Below, one piece after another: positions 7,946 through 16,354 of a stretch of 40,590 nt of DNA (position 1 is its first letter; every line of letters starts with the position of its first letter). The DNA comes from a virus. The position numbers and the translations under genes were made by a program. The notes beneath the pieces are model-generated. The model saw only the letters and a list, made by a program, of their open reading frames with translations. It was not told the DNA's origin and did not search any database. The stretch covers positions 1 through 40,590 of the IMG/VR virus record IMGVR_UViG_3300050821_004937, one strand, 5' to 3'.

Positions 7946-8935
7946 TTAACGTACTCTTACTGCTGTTATTCGTCCATTAAAAGCCTGAGTGCCGCCTGTG
8001 TATGTGGCTGTCATCTTTGCGTAATATGTCGTCGTTGATGATATTGATACACGATATCCCGATATCCCTGCACTTGCAAACTCTCCTGATGTTGCACTCT
8101 GAGTCATATAATTATCACCAGTCGTTAATCCAGCATTTGAATTTCCAGATGTGGTTGATATGCCAATTGCAATAAATGTTGCAGTAGTAGATGCACCACT
8201 TAACGCAATCTGAGCACTTAAAGTCCAATCACCTGCCGTTAAACTTATAGAAGTTAAATCACCGTAAGCATTAGAACTTGGTAAGGAAACTCCTGTGACC
8301 GCAGACGATATATTTTGTCCTACATTTCCAGCAGCGGGACTATCGTTAGTTGTAGTTCCAACAATTCCCTGAGTGGATGTTGCATTGAATTTAAGATTTC
8401 CATAACAAGTGACAAGCCCACCAGATGAAACAGAAAATGTTGATGTTGCTCCGCCTTGGAGAGTAAACGTTCCACCGGCGGTTAATCCTAAAAGTAGATT
8501 TCCACTACTATCCTCAAATCCAACTAAAGTTGTACTTGCGGCTCTGCCACCATCTTTCAATATAAATCCCCCGGAGGATGTTCCAATTGTTGCCGATGGA
8601 TTTGCTACATTAAGACCAATATTTCCATACTTGTCGAATATAGTGTTCAACACCCCTGAAGTTGTGATTCTAATTTCTCCACTAGCTGACTGATAAAGTC
8701 CACTCTGAGTATCTCCTCCAATATAAATAGCCGGTGCAGATACCGTTCCTGCTGACGATATTCCAACAATTCCACCTACAGTCAAATTACCCGTTATACT
8801 CTGGGCCGTCCACGATGTACCTGCATTGTCAATACTATTCCATGCATTAACAAGATTATTGAATTCACCATTGAGAGCCGCAGCGGTTAAAACTTGTCCT
8901 GATGCCCATGTTGTTACTCTCGCTATTTGCGCCAT
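7946..8935 (-). CDS. Tail fibre protein 1
   Basis: 329 residues, MAQIARVTTWASGQVLTAAALNGEFNNLVNAWNSIDNAG at the N-terminus, homologous to the module of the fibre at 6717-7757. The body is Ser/Thr/Gly-rich beta sequence with strings like GNLTVGGIVGISSAGTV and GIYIGGDTQSGLY-like repeats common in phage fibres; the C-terminal 110 residues form a compact, probably receptor-facing domain ending FNGRITAVRVR. It directly follows the gp10-like gene. Confidence 0.75.
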   Translation of the reverse strand: MAQIARVTTWASGQVLTAAALNGEFNNLVNAWNSIDNAGTSWTAQSITGNLTVGGIVGISSAGTVSAPAIYIGGDTQSGLYQSASGEIRITTSGVLNTIFDKYGNIGLNVANPSATIGTSSGGFILKDGGRAASTTLVGFEDSSGNLLLGLTAGGTFTLQGGATSTFSVSSGGLVTCYGNLKFNATSTQGIVGTTTNDSPAAGNVGQNISSAVTGVSLPSSNAYGDLTSISLTAGDWTLSAQIALSGASTTATFIAIGISTTSGNSNAGLTTGDNYMTQSATSGEFASAGISGYRVSISSTTTYYAKMTATYTGGTQAFNGRITAVRVR

Positions 8936-8941
8936 ATTTCC

Positions 8942-10513
8942 TCAACTAATAATTTGGTCAGAAATGTAATAAGGGTGAACAATAAATCCCTGTCCTGAAT
9001 TTTGATTCCTAAATTGTATTTGAACCGAAGCAACATTGTTATTCGAGAAAGGAATTACGGTCTTTCTAAGAAGTGTGTTGCCACCCAACGTGCTTGAATC
9101 TAGGATGAACGAATCAAGCAATCCGCCTGGAATTGCCAATGAAACATTGGCGGATTTGTTGACAATATTCGTGGCGTTAAAACCATAATTTACTTGCAAA
9201 AACCAACTTCCTTGAGCATCGGTTGGAACAAGAAATGATTTGACAGGAAATTCTCCTGAATCTTGTGCAACTTCAACGGAGGTGACGCCATATCCGTCGA
9301 TCACTCCGTTAGTGTCCTCTGCATTACTTGACCCAACATCCTGCTGGTAAACAAACGTCGCATGAGAGCCTGTAAGCATCGTAACCGGAAGAGTTCCACC
9401 GTCCGTGGTGGTTCCATTGGCTCCAGGAAAAGACGTGTAAGCAATCATGGACTGAGGATTTCGACCCGTTATCTTTGATTCCCAAATCCCAAGACTATAG
9501 TTGTAAATCAGAATGATGTTCTTAGCTGTTGCACCCAAAGAACTTGTCCCATCTGTCGTCGATATCCATATCTGACTTCTCGTCGGATAATTGACGACAA
9601 TGGGATTCGTCTGTGCAATCTTGATCGTGTCAAGATAAGGCTGAATGTTGCTTCCTGGATAGGGAGGATCGCTGATATCAAGGAAGTTGGCACCGTCGAA
9701 GATGTAGACGTGATTGTTGGTTGCAACAAAACAAATATTCAACTGATTGACGTAGTCCCATGCGAGCCGAGAGCAGAGTCCTCGGCCCACTGTGAGAGTC
9801 ACCAATGGAGCCAATGTGCTTGAGCCGGAGATGACTGTTGAATACGTATAAAGCTGACCTATAGAGTTCTGTTTCCAGATCAAAAGGTTCTGGTTATAGG
9901 AGGTGAGTCCGACGATCTTGTCACCGTCATTCGCACGGAAATCAACAACACTTGTCGCTGGCCACGTCTCAGGATCTGCAACGTTAGACCAATAAACACG
10001 AGATGGATTGCTGGAATTGCCTGCAATAAAGAGAAAGTTATTCGCAACGGTGCAGACTGTGCCAGTAGGTGGAGATCCACCCAATGCAACGATGTGATTT
10101 CCAGGACCTGTCCATTTCACAGTTGTTGCATTCCCACCAACACGAACAAGGATGCTGTTAAGCAAGGCGTAATGAGGATTCGTGTCTGTGATTCCAACGT
10201 CATCTGTGATTGCTGTTGATGTCGTTCCCAAGTTCGTGATGTACTTAAAAGATTCAGCGGATGCACCGATTGATTCCGTGAAAAGATACGAATTCGCTGC
10301 GTTAAACTTCCACTGAAACATCCCCGCAACGCCACCGGGACTCGTTGAAACAAGCGCCGCTGTATTCACCTTCACAGACCCATTCGCCTTCACGAGATCG
10401 TTGTAAACGATGTAGACATTCTGCGCGTCCGTCATCTGGTCGGGCGGAAGATTGATTGAGGAGGATTTGAGATTTAAACCTCCTCGGAAACCGTATGGGC
10501 CTTTGACTGTCAT
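8942..10513 (-). CDS. P22 gp10-like tail hub / DNA-stabilisation protein
   Basis: 523 residues. The N-terminus (FRGGLNLKSSSINLPPDQMTDAQNVYIVYNDLVKANG) is characteristic of gp10-like tail accessory proteins of short-tailed phages, where a beta-propeller plugs the portal channel and carries the tail needle. Many repeated strands with YWSN, WKQNSIGQLY and LGIWE motifs fit a propeller. It follows the connector gene and precedes the fibres, the order seen in P22-like tails. Slightly longer than P22 gp10 (about 470 aa). Confidence 0.7.
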   Translation of the reverse strand: MTVKGPYGFRGGLNLKSSSINLPPDQMTDAQNVYIVYNDLVKANGSVKVNTAALVSTSPGGVAGMFQWKFNAANSYLFTESIGASAESFKYITNLGTTSTAITDDVGITDTNPHYALLNSILVRVGGNATTVKWTGPGNHIVALGGSPPTGTVCTVANNFLFIAGNSSNPSRVYWSNVADPETWPATSVVDFRANDGDKIVGLTSYNQNLLIWKQNSIGQLYTYSTVISGSSTLAPLVTLTVGRGLCSRLAWDYVNQLNICFVATNNHVYIFDGANFLDISDPPYPGSNIQPYLDTIKIAQTNPIVVNYPTRSQIWISTTDGTSSLGATAKNIILIYNYSLGIWESKITGRNPQSMIAYTSFPGANGTTTDGGTLPVTMLTGSHATFVYQQDVGSSNAEDTNGVIDGYGVTSVEVAQDSGEFPVKSFLVPTDAQGSWFLQVNYGFNATNIVNKSANVSLAIPGGLLDSFILDSSTLGGNTLLRKTVIPFSNNNVASVQIQFRNQNSGQGFIVHPYYISDQIIS

Positions 10514-10525
10514 GAAAGTAATTGA

Positions 10526-11431
10526 TTATCCGCTAATTACAGTAGGATACTGTTCAGGCATTTGTATCCATTTTGCACGTTGTATAGAGTCAATCGACCG
10601 CATAATGATCTGATTGTCCTCAGACATCCGATACTCTGATCTCATCTGAGCCAAACGTTGCTCAAACTTCTGAGACCAGGCTTGAGCCATGTCCAAATCT
10701 TTCTTGTAAGCCCATGCAATCGAGATCGCCCCCCACGCAAGAATATGTGCGTATTTGTTGGGAATACTAATCGCTGAATCAGTTGGTTTCTTGATTGTTT
10801 TAAGCTCAAACACACGCGCATCAGAGGGATAAGGATACGGAACCACTTGCACATTTCCACTCGTGTCAACACCCCACATAAGATAACCGTAAGGAGCATT
10901 TGTTGATTGTGGATTGGGGCGTAAATCATCGATTGTACGTGGATCAACTTGAATCAGTTTAAGAGGTGTAGCCATATTCAAGATATCCACAACGCGGTCA
11001 CAGGAAGAGGAAAGGCTGTAATATTTCTTTCGAATGATGTAGGTAGATGCTGTAAGATTCGTTGTGCCCTGATACGGTTGCTCAACCGTTAGACTGGTTG
11101 CGGAATTGAACGCGGTTATCAGATACCAGTCATTAGATGCAATGAACTGAATCCAATACTGACCATTTGCCATGGTGGATGTGAAAACTGTTGATGATCC
11201 TGTGACGGTCTGAGATCCAGCGTTGATACTCACCGTTCCTGTTGTATAGTCAGGAACCGTGACAATGGACTCTCGTGACTCCATGAAAGGCCACGGCCAA
11301 CGAGAGCAAACGTCCTGTTGAGTGTAATTAAGCCAACGAGTTACATTGTTCTGTGTCGTCGTATCAGTTGAGTCAAGATTCACCTGTTGGTATGTTTCAG
11401 TTTGTAAATCGCTGAATGCAAGATTCGCCAT
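10526..11431 (-). CDS. Head-to-tail connector (P22 gp4 / phage adaptor-like)
   Basis: 301 residues. A helical N-terminus (MANLAFSDLQTETYQQVNL, then TTTQNNVTRWLNYTQQDVCSRWPW) resembles adaptor proteins that dock under the portal; a beta insertion (about 60-130; TGTVSINAGSQTVTGSSTVF) and a helical C-terminus follow. Located directly before the gp10-like gene. A TAGGGGTAAGGG motif precedes the start, one of several related GGGGTAA leaders in this genome. Confidence 0.65.
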   Translation of the reverse strand: MANLAFSDLQTETYQQVNLDSTDTTTQNNVTRWLNYTQQDVCSRWPWPFMESRESIVTVPDYTTGTVSINAGSQTVTGSSTVFTSTMANGQYWIQFIASNDWYLITAFNSATSLTVEQPYQGTTNLTASTYIIRKKYYSLSSSCDRVVDILNMATPLKLIQVDPRTIDDLRPNPQSTNAPYGYLMWGVDTSGNVQVVPYPYPSDARVFELKTIKKPTDSAISIPNKYAHILAWGAISIAWAYKKDLDMAQAWSQKFEQRLAQMRSEYRMSEDNQIIMRSIDSIQRAKWIQMPEQYPTVISG

Positions 11432-11453
11432 GATTCATGACCAACCCTTACCC

Positions 11454-11762
11454 CTAAGAAGTTGCCTGCAAAATGTAGAAAACTGTCACCGCAGTTGTAT
11501 TCGAGTCAAAACTCACATAGCAACCATTCGGAAGCATGACAGGAAGAGGAAGACTCTGTACATTGCCAGTTGAAATCGTAATCGGTCCAGGTTCAAAAGC
11601 GACAGGAGATGTGGACGCGGTCCCATTCATAATATATGGCTTGGCCGCTGTTCCACCTGATTCCACTCCATAGCCTGCGATCAGAATTGGCTTACCAGAA
11701 TCGCTGATAACTCCCGAGGTTGTTAATCTCTGAAACCCACAAGAATAAGGCGCATATCCCAT
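11454..11762 (-). CDS. Small virion protein, unknown
   Basis: 102 residues, MGYAPYSCGFQRLTTSGVIS; beta-rich, Gly/Ser/Thr-rich with a VMLPNGCYVSFDSNTTAVTVF C-terminal strand pair. It starts 1 nt after the stop of the zinc-finger gene. Similar small beta proteins decorate capsids or tails, but there is no specific match. Confidence 0.55.
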   Translation of the reverse strand: MGYAPYSCGFQRLTTSGVISDSGKPILIAGYGVESGGTAAKPYIMNGTASTSPVAFEPGPITISTGNVQSLPLPVMLPNGCYVSFDSNTTAVTVFYILQATS

Positions 11763-11763
11763 A

Positions 11764-12462
11764 CTATACTCCTACTGTATGTTGAATTGGTTGAGGATGT
11801 TTCTTCATATTGTGCATCCTTAAACCCCTTTCATTGAAATCTTTCTGACACGGATCGCAGCGAGACAATTTCTCAGCAATTGGTGCTGGTTCTGATTGCT
11901 TTGTTTCAAGTTTCACAACAGGCGCTGCATAAACCGTTGCGGTTTGAACTGGAGGTTGAACTACAACAGTTGGCGTTGGTTCAGGTTGCCTCAAATCAAT
12001 AACAGGAACATCAGCTTTTCTAAGTTCCAGATTCCCACGAGCGCCGCGTCTCGCTTCATGCGGATCAAATCCTGACTTCTGATTGGGCGCTACAAGCACT
12101 GGTTTTGGAATGATCTGGTCTCGTGGAACGGAACGTTCAAGATACCGCTCAATCCTCTCCCACATTGTCTGTCCTGCTTCGCTGATGTATTCAAACTTGA
12201 CTCCCAAAGCTGTGATTTCATCAACAAATCCCTTATGATCTTTATCTATGGGAGGAAAGTATTGAACGAACTTAAATTCATCGCAAAGGTGACGGATTTC
12301 CTTCGGGATATTCACCTCAACATCAGCAACCCAAGGACGTATAAGCTCTCGCCCATGCGCTCCATTCCTAAAGAACATGTCATCTGGCAAACCTTTAATG
12401 CAGATCAACTTATCAATGTGATTGGGATTGTCGATAAAATGTCCCGCGAGCCGAATCATCAT
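11764..12462 (-). CDS. Protein with C-terminal C2H2 zinc finger, next to glycosyltransferases
   Basis: 232 residues. The ATG overlaps the stop of the glycosyltransferase upstream (ATGA). Residues 1-110 form an alpha/beta domain of unknown type (FIDNPNHIDKLICIKGLPDD). A Pro/Val/Thr-rich linker (135-195) leads to a zinc finger near residues 203-222: CDPCQKDFNERGLRMHNMKKH, i.e. C-x2-C-x11-H-x4-H. Such fingers are uncommon in phage virion regions; the finger may bind nucleic acid or protein. Function unknown. Confidence 0.6.
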   Translation of the reverse strand: MMIRLAGHFIDNPNHIDKLICIKGLPDDMFFRNGAHGRELIRPWVADVEVNIPKEIRHLCDEFKFVQYFPPIDKDHKGFVDEITALGVKFEYISEAGQTMWERIERYLERSVPRDQIIPKPVLVAPNQKSGFDPHEARRGARGNLELRKADVPVIDLRQPEPTPTVVVQPPVQTATVYAAPVVKLETKQSEPAPIAEKLSRCDPCQKDFNERGLRMHNMKKHPQPIQHTVGV

Positions 12463-13436
12463 ACAAGCACCCCTTCTGGTTCATAATTTATGCACGTTTT
12501 AAGGATCTCTTTCACACGGTGCATATACGTGTGTTTAGAGAGAAATTCATCGTAGCCTGCTTGTGCTACTTTGTTCCTCAACTCATCGTTGGCCAGATAA
12601 AACTTTGCTTTCTCAATTGCGTCATCAATCCCGTCAAACATGACCATGTGTTCTCCGTCGGTGAAATGATCATGCAGAACCGGGATGTCTTCTGTTAAGA
12701 GAAATCGCTTGCAAGCTAAGGCTTCAAAGGTTCGCATATTCATGTCATCTTTGATGCTCTCATTCACAATGATGCGTGACTGTGAGAACTTCTTGGCGCA
12801 ATCTTCAAGCACGTTGTAACCTCTGATCTCGCCTTGTCTCCAGCCAAGATATCCTTTGATTCCGACTGGGAATTCTTTACAGAAACGGTCAATCAGATCA
12901 ATGCGGAATTCATTGGACAAGTGACCTATGAAACACCAATCCCACTTCTCAAGAATAGGGAATGGCTTGTAGCACATTGGTTCTGCTGCCCATGGGAGAT
13001 AGTGGACCCGATCTTCATACAACCCATCTTCAAGCAGACGTTTGAGCGTTGGCTTGTGCGAGACAAATATCGTGTCAAACTCTTTTGCTCGTCTCTTACG
13101 ATATTGATAACTCTCTTCAGAAATATGCGAGTCACACATCCAATAAAAGTTTGGAGATGGAATCTTCCAGTCGAGTGGAATGTGAAGTCCGTCCTCTCCA
13201 TAGTCAATCAAGCCATTCAGATCAAACGTGCCAAAGTGATGATGAGGATTCAAAGGGGACAGTGTCACAACGTTTCCATTGTCCTCTTGAATCCGACCAG
13301 GAGTGCCATATACATCTACACCATCCAGTAACTTTTTTAAGTTGTAATGCATGAAAAGGTTTGCGCCATCGTTCCGCATACCTGTAGACGGAAGGACATC
13401 GTAATACAGAGCAACCCTTGGTTTCTTAAAGTCCAT
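12459..13436 (-). CDS. Glycosyltransferase, GT-B type (CgeB/YkvP-like)
   Basis: 325 residues. The C-terminal half carries the donor-binding signature of this family: WCFIGHLSNEFRIDLIDRF, then SRIIVNESIKDDMNMRTFEALACKRFLLTEDIPVL, ending in the YDEFLSKHTYMHRVKEIL helix. It would transfer a sugar from a nucleotide donor to a protein or glycan. Sits in an overlapping run with a GT2/methyltransferase fusion and another GT-A gene, all inside the virion operon, so virion-protein or host-surface glycosylation is likely. Confidence 0.75.
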   Translation of the reverse strand: MDFKKPRVALYYDVLPSTGMRNDGANLFMHYNLKKLLDGVDVYGTPGRIQEDNGNVVTLSPLNPHHHFGTFDLNGLIDYGEDGLHIPLDWKIPSPNFYWMCDSHISEESYQYRKRRAKEFDTIFVSHKPTLKRLLEDGLYEDRVHYLPWAAEPMCYKPFPILEKWDWCFIGHLSNEFRIDLIDRFCKEFPVGIKGYLGWRQGEIRGYNVLEDCAKKFSQSRIIVNESIKDDMNMRTFEALACKRFLLTEDIPVLHDHFTDGEHMVMFDGIDDAIEKAKFYLANDELRNKVAQAGYDEFLSKHTYMHRVKEILKTCINYEPEGVLV

Positions 13437-13611
13437 CTGATGCTTCTAAGTTGTCAAGAATATGTTCCATGTTTTTTTCTGAATCTATATCTTTGGGACG
13501 ATTACATTCAATTGCGCTTACTGTTAATTTATTTCCGCCCCTTATTCTGGCCCCAATCAATACATATAAATCTCTATTTGCCAGTTTTACATATTGAAAT
13601 TTAGTTTCCAT
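13426..13611 (-). CDS. Small protein between glycosyltransferases
   Basis: 61 residues from METKFQYVKLANRDLYVLIG; the ATG at 13609-13611 overlaps the end of the fusion gene by 11 bp and the stop overlaps the next glycosyltransferase, so it fills the gap. An open frame extends 16 codons upstream but inside the previous gene. It reads as one small beta domain with a helical, acidic C-terminus. No family recognised. Confidence 0.5.
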   Translation of the reverse strand: METKFQYVKLANRDLYVLIGARIRGGNKLTVSAIECNRPKDIDSEKNMEHILDNLEASDGL

Positions 13612-14842
13612 TGCGCTCAAATACCCCCACAAAACTGACCTCATTTTTCGCGTCTTCAATGGCGACTGTTTTCAGTCCCAACGTCTCCATGAAGTTCTTT
13701 AAGCTATCAGGTGTCCATGCGTGTACGTGCTGATAGTTCATAACAATGGTGTTCCGAGTGGTATGATCTGGAACCGCGACAATCAAACGTCCACCATGCT
13801 TAAGAGCATTTCGCCACGCTGTCACAGCCGCTGTTGCATCAACCATGTGCTCTAAAATGTGCCGTGCCATGATTGTGTCACAGTCTCTCACCGGCAACTC
13901 ATGTTGGACATCGGCAGTGATATCTGCAATCGAAATACATGAGCCACTTACACCAGGAATCTGCTCGCCACGAGGCATAATGTCAATACCTATGGAGTTA
14001 GGAAGCGTCTTCTTATCGCCACATCCAAGCTCAGCAATCTTCTCACCGACCGAGTATTTGCGAACGATATTTCCTTCCAAATCACCCCAACCATTCATCA
14101 TTCGAGAATCAGGCGTTTCCTCTTGATTAAAAAGATCCAAGAATGCGCGGAGTCCATGCTTTCTGATGAGGGCAAAGTTCGTGCGTTCCATCTTCTCAAT
14201 TGAATTCCAACCATTTGCCTGAGAGGCCGGACCTTCAACGCGCTCGCCTGTCTTAAACCCGTGGTGCCATACGAAAACGTCACGATCAATCAAGAGATAC
14301 TTCCCAAGATTGCGTAGTCTGATGGATAGATCCAGATCGTCTCCACCAGGAAGCGTGTCATCGATTCCGCCTACTGCATCAAGGTCAGAACGACGTACCA
14401 AGAGGCAGAATCCGATTAAGAATTTGGTACGCAAACTCTCTAGATGATAGGGGAAAAAGATGTTCTGTTTGCCCATAACAACGTTGGATGTTGGACCAAC
14501 CGCAGCGCAGGACTTATGTTCAAAATGATTAAGCAACTTTGATAACCACAACCGCTGGTGAGACGGAATCATGGTGTCATCGTTCAAAAACATCACATAT
14601 TCTGCTTGAGAGATAGCAAGACCTGCTTTAAGCCCACCTTCCCAACCAGCGTTTTGATTCATTTGAAGAATGGTGACATTGGGATGATTTTTTAGTGCCT
14701 CCATGTTATGCGGATCGCCATTATTTACGACAATCAGGTGAAATAACTCATTGGGAAGTGTGTTCCAGAAGAGAGATTGGACGCACGGGATGAGGTACTG
14801 ATTGTTATTAAATGTTGGAACGATGATATCTACCAAGCTCAT
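13601..14842 (-). CDS. Fusion: GT2 glycosyltransferase + SAM-dependent methyltransferase
   Basis: 413 residues. Residues 1-240 are a GT-A family 2 domain: VDIIVPTFNNNQYL, LIVVNNGD, GWEGGLKAGL, MFLNDDTMI (metal-binding DD), GGIDDTLPGGDDLDLSIRLR. Residues about 262-413 are a class I methyltransferase: EKIAELGCGDKK (motif I), GIDI, DTIMARHILEHM, GGRLIVAVPD, as in Methyltransf_11. The fusion suggests one enzyme adds a sugar and methylates it or the acceptor. Starts by ATGA overlap with the upstream GT-A gene. Confidence 0.85.
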   Translation of the reverse strand: MSLVDIIVPTFNNNQYLIPCVQSLFWNTLPNELFHLIVVNNGDPHNMEALKNHPNVTILQMNQNAGWEGGLKAGLAISQAEYVMFLNDDTMIPSHQRLWLSKLLNHFEHKSCAAVGPTSNVVMGKQNIFFPYHLESLRTKFLIGFCLLVRRSDLDAVGGIDDTLPGGDDLDLSIRLRNLGKYLLIDRDVFVWHHGFKTGERVEGPASQANGWNSIEKMERTNFALIRKHGLRAFLDLFNQEETPDSRMMNGWGDLEGNIVRKYSVGEKIAELGCGDKKTLPNSIGIDIMPRGEQIPGVSGSCISIADITADVQHELPVRDCDTIMARHILEHMVDATAAVTAWRNALKHGGRLIVAVPDHTTRNTIVMNYQHVHAWTPDSLKNFMETLGLKTVAIEDAKNEVSFVGVFERNGN

Positions 14843-15699
14843 CCCATATTCTCCGTCTCATATTTTTGAAACCGTCCGTACATCTTCTCTCTCTGTTCAG
14901 GTGTAAGCTTATTCCAATTCTCTGAATACTCTTCCGTGATAATCACCGGAGATCCGAGATGACCAAGCTTAATGGATGTATCCATCCACACTGAAAACCC
15001 AAGCTTTCTTGCCTTGAGGCAAAAGGCAATATCCTCTCCTGTTGACTCCATCCCAAAGAACCAAGGCTTAGGCATTCGTCGAAGGACATCTGTTTTAATC
15101 AATACCGCACCAAACCCAACCGCGTCACATTCGACTAGCTGATTCTTGGGATAGTTGACAACGAAGCGTGTCATCCCATATTTTGTTCCAATCGCTGCGT
15201 CATGTCCTTCAATCGTTTCGTAAATCACAGGCTTATGATCTGGATTCCTAGTGAATGCAAGTGGTGCGATGATGTCTTTGTCATGAGCAACCAACTTGTA
15301 GAAAAGATCAGGCGCAGAAAGCATGTCATCATCAATCATGAAGAGATAATCAGCTCCTATTTCAAGGGCTGATTCCGCTAGGCGTTCACGTGCATAAGGC
15401 ACCAACATTTCACCGATAGCTCCCAGCGCAAACACATATCTAGGATTCTTTTTCTCAAAGAAATCAACCGCTTCCTGTCCGCCCAAGTTCTTAAACATGA
15501 GCATACGATCATGATAGGACTGAGCAGGGGTATGACCTTTGAGAGGAATACCGACGAGAACTTTGAATACTTTCTCATCTACTTTATTCTCTACAGAAAG
15601 GTTAGGAGATAATTGAATAACGTCTCGTTTCTCTCCTTCAATGGGTGCCCCAAGCACTTCCCTATCATCAACTGATCGTATCTCCTCAGTCTGTTGCAT
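14839..15699 (-). CDS. GT-A glycosyltransferase
   Basis: 286 residues. After a 45-residue acidic lead comes a GT-A fold: VLVGIPLKGHTP, ADYLFMIDDDMLSAPDLFY (DXD metal site), DIIAPLAFTR, CDAVGFGAVLIKTDVL, and GEDIAFCLKARKLGF with the catalytic ED region and a following LGH. First gene of the glycosylation block, preceded by a strong hairpin that may lower its expression relative to the capsid genes. Confidence 0.75.
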   Translation of the reverse strand: MQQTEEIRSVDDREVLGAPIEGEKRDVIQLSPNLSVENKVDEKVFKVLVGIPLKGHTPAQSYHDRMLMFKNLGGQEAVDFFEKKNPRYVFALGAIGEMLVPYARERLAESALEIGADYLFMIDDDMLSAPDLFYKLVAHDKDIIAPLAFTRNPDHKPVIYETIEGHDAAIGTKYGMTRFVVNYPKNQLVECDAVGFGAVLIKTDVLRRMPKPWFFGMESTGEDIAFCLKARKLGFSVWMDTSIKLGHLGSPVIITEEYSENWNKLTPEQREKMYGRFQKYETENMG

Positions 15700-15723
15700 G
15701 ATTCACACTTTAGAATCCGGGTT

Positions 15724-15758
15724 CGGAGATTGGGAGACTGATGATCTCCCAACCTCCG
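15724..15758 (-). terminator. Strong stem-loop between capsid and glycosylation genes
   Basis: As minus-strand RNA, 14 pairs (CGGAGGUUGGGAGA with UCUCCCAAUCUCCG, one G-U) enclose a 7-nt loop. On the plus strand the wobble becomes an A-C mismatch, so selection appears to act on the minus-strand transcript. No U run follows, so it may attenuate transcription or stabilise the capsid mRNA rather than terminate outright. Confidence 0.6.
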
Positions 15759-15791
15759 ATCCAGCCAGATATCTATCCCCTTTGTCATTTA

Positions 15792-16250
15792 TTATTTAAT
15801 ACAGCGAACGAATCCAGAGCAATAGAGTGGAGCAGCCTGAGAGAGCGTTCCCGTCGGAGGATTGGACGCAATCACCCAATTAAATCCACTCGCAGCATAG
15901 GTCGGAACACCTGAAAATAGCGTTCCCGCAACCGCACCAGGTATCAAGGGGTCACCAGCCGTAATTGTGATTGATGTGGTTGTGACTGAGAGGAGAACCG
16001 AAGCAGTATTGCCATAGGTTTGAATGAGTCCATAGGCATTGCTCGGAATATCCTTAACAGAGATTCCGAGGAAACCTGGCAGATCCCCAGCATTTCCTGC
16101 AATCGCTCTCACCATCTGAGTTCCGTCAAAAGATGCAGTGGTTCCGAGACGAAGGGCAGCACCCATTCCCGTTGTGATGGATGTCGCCTCAACGTTCTTC
16201 CCAGTTACAAATGCACGCTCATCTCCGAGCGCAGCTTGTTTAAACAACAT
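15792..16250 (-). CDS. Capsid-associated (decoration-like) protein
   Basis: 152 residues, MLFKQAALGDERAFVTGKNV. Gly/Ala/Thr/Ser-rich beta sequence with no charge clusters (SITITAGDPLIPGAVAGTLFSG), like head decoration or stabilisation proteins. Located two genes after the major capsid protein. The leader contains AAGGGGTAAAGGCAGG before the ATG, related to the leader of the capsid gene. No specific family recognised. Confidence 0.55.
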   Translation of the reverse strand: MLFKQAALGDERAFVTGKNVEATSITTGMGAALRLGTTASFDGTQMVRAIAGNAGDLPGFLGISVKDIPSNAYGLIQTYGNTASVLLSVTTTSITITAGDPLIPGAVAGTLFSGVPTYAASGFNWVIASNPPTGTLSQAAPLYCSGFVRCIK

Positions 16251-16276
16251 AGTATTCCTGCCTTTACCCCTTATAG

Positions 16277-16349
16277 TTGGGTGCGATGCCGTCCGGCATG
16301 TCTCCGACCCCTACAGAATGCTCCCACGACTCGTGGTGCCGTCACCCAA
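16277..16349 (-). ncRNA. 73-nt multi-stem RNA structure in intergenic leader
   Basis: As minus-strand RNA an outer 7-bp helix (UUGGGUG with CACCCAA) encloses a hairpin CCACG-AGU-CGUGG and a hairpin AUGCC-GGAC-GGCAU, with about 24 nt between them. The size and 7-bp closing stem resemble a tRNA, but there is no T-loop, D-loop or CCA, so it is not a tRNA. It begins 5 nt after the preceding stop and ends about 27 nt before the next start. Role unknown; a translational or stability element is possible. Confidence 0.45.
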
Positions 16350-16354
16350 TAAGA

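Noticed and set aside
12834-13331. Plus-strand ORF (165 codons)
   Set aside because: Antisense to the CgeB-like glycosyltransferase with no start signals.
15591-15788. Minus-strand ORF of 65 codons before the GT-A gene
   Set aside because: Covers the strong hairpin and overlaps the GT start in another frame; no ribosome site.
16277-16349. Possible tRNA gene
   Set aside because: Right length and a 7-bp closing stem, but no T-loop, D-loop, anticodon arm or CCA; kept only as an RNA structure.
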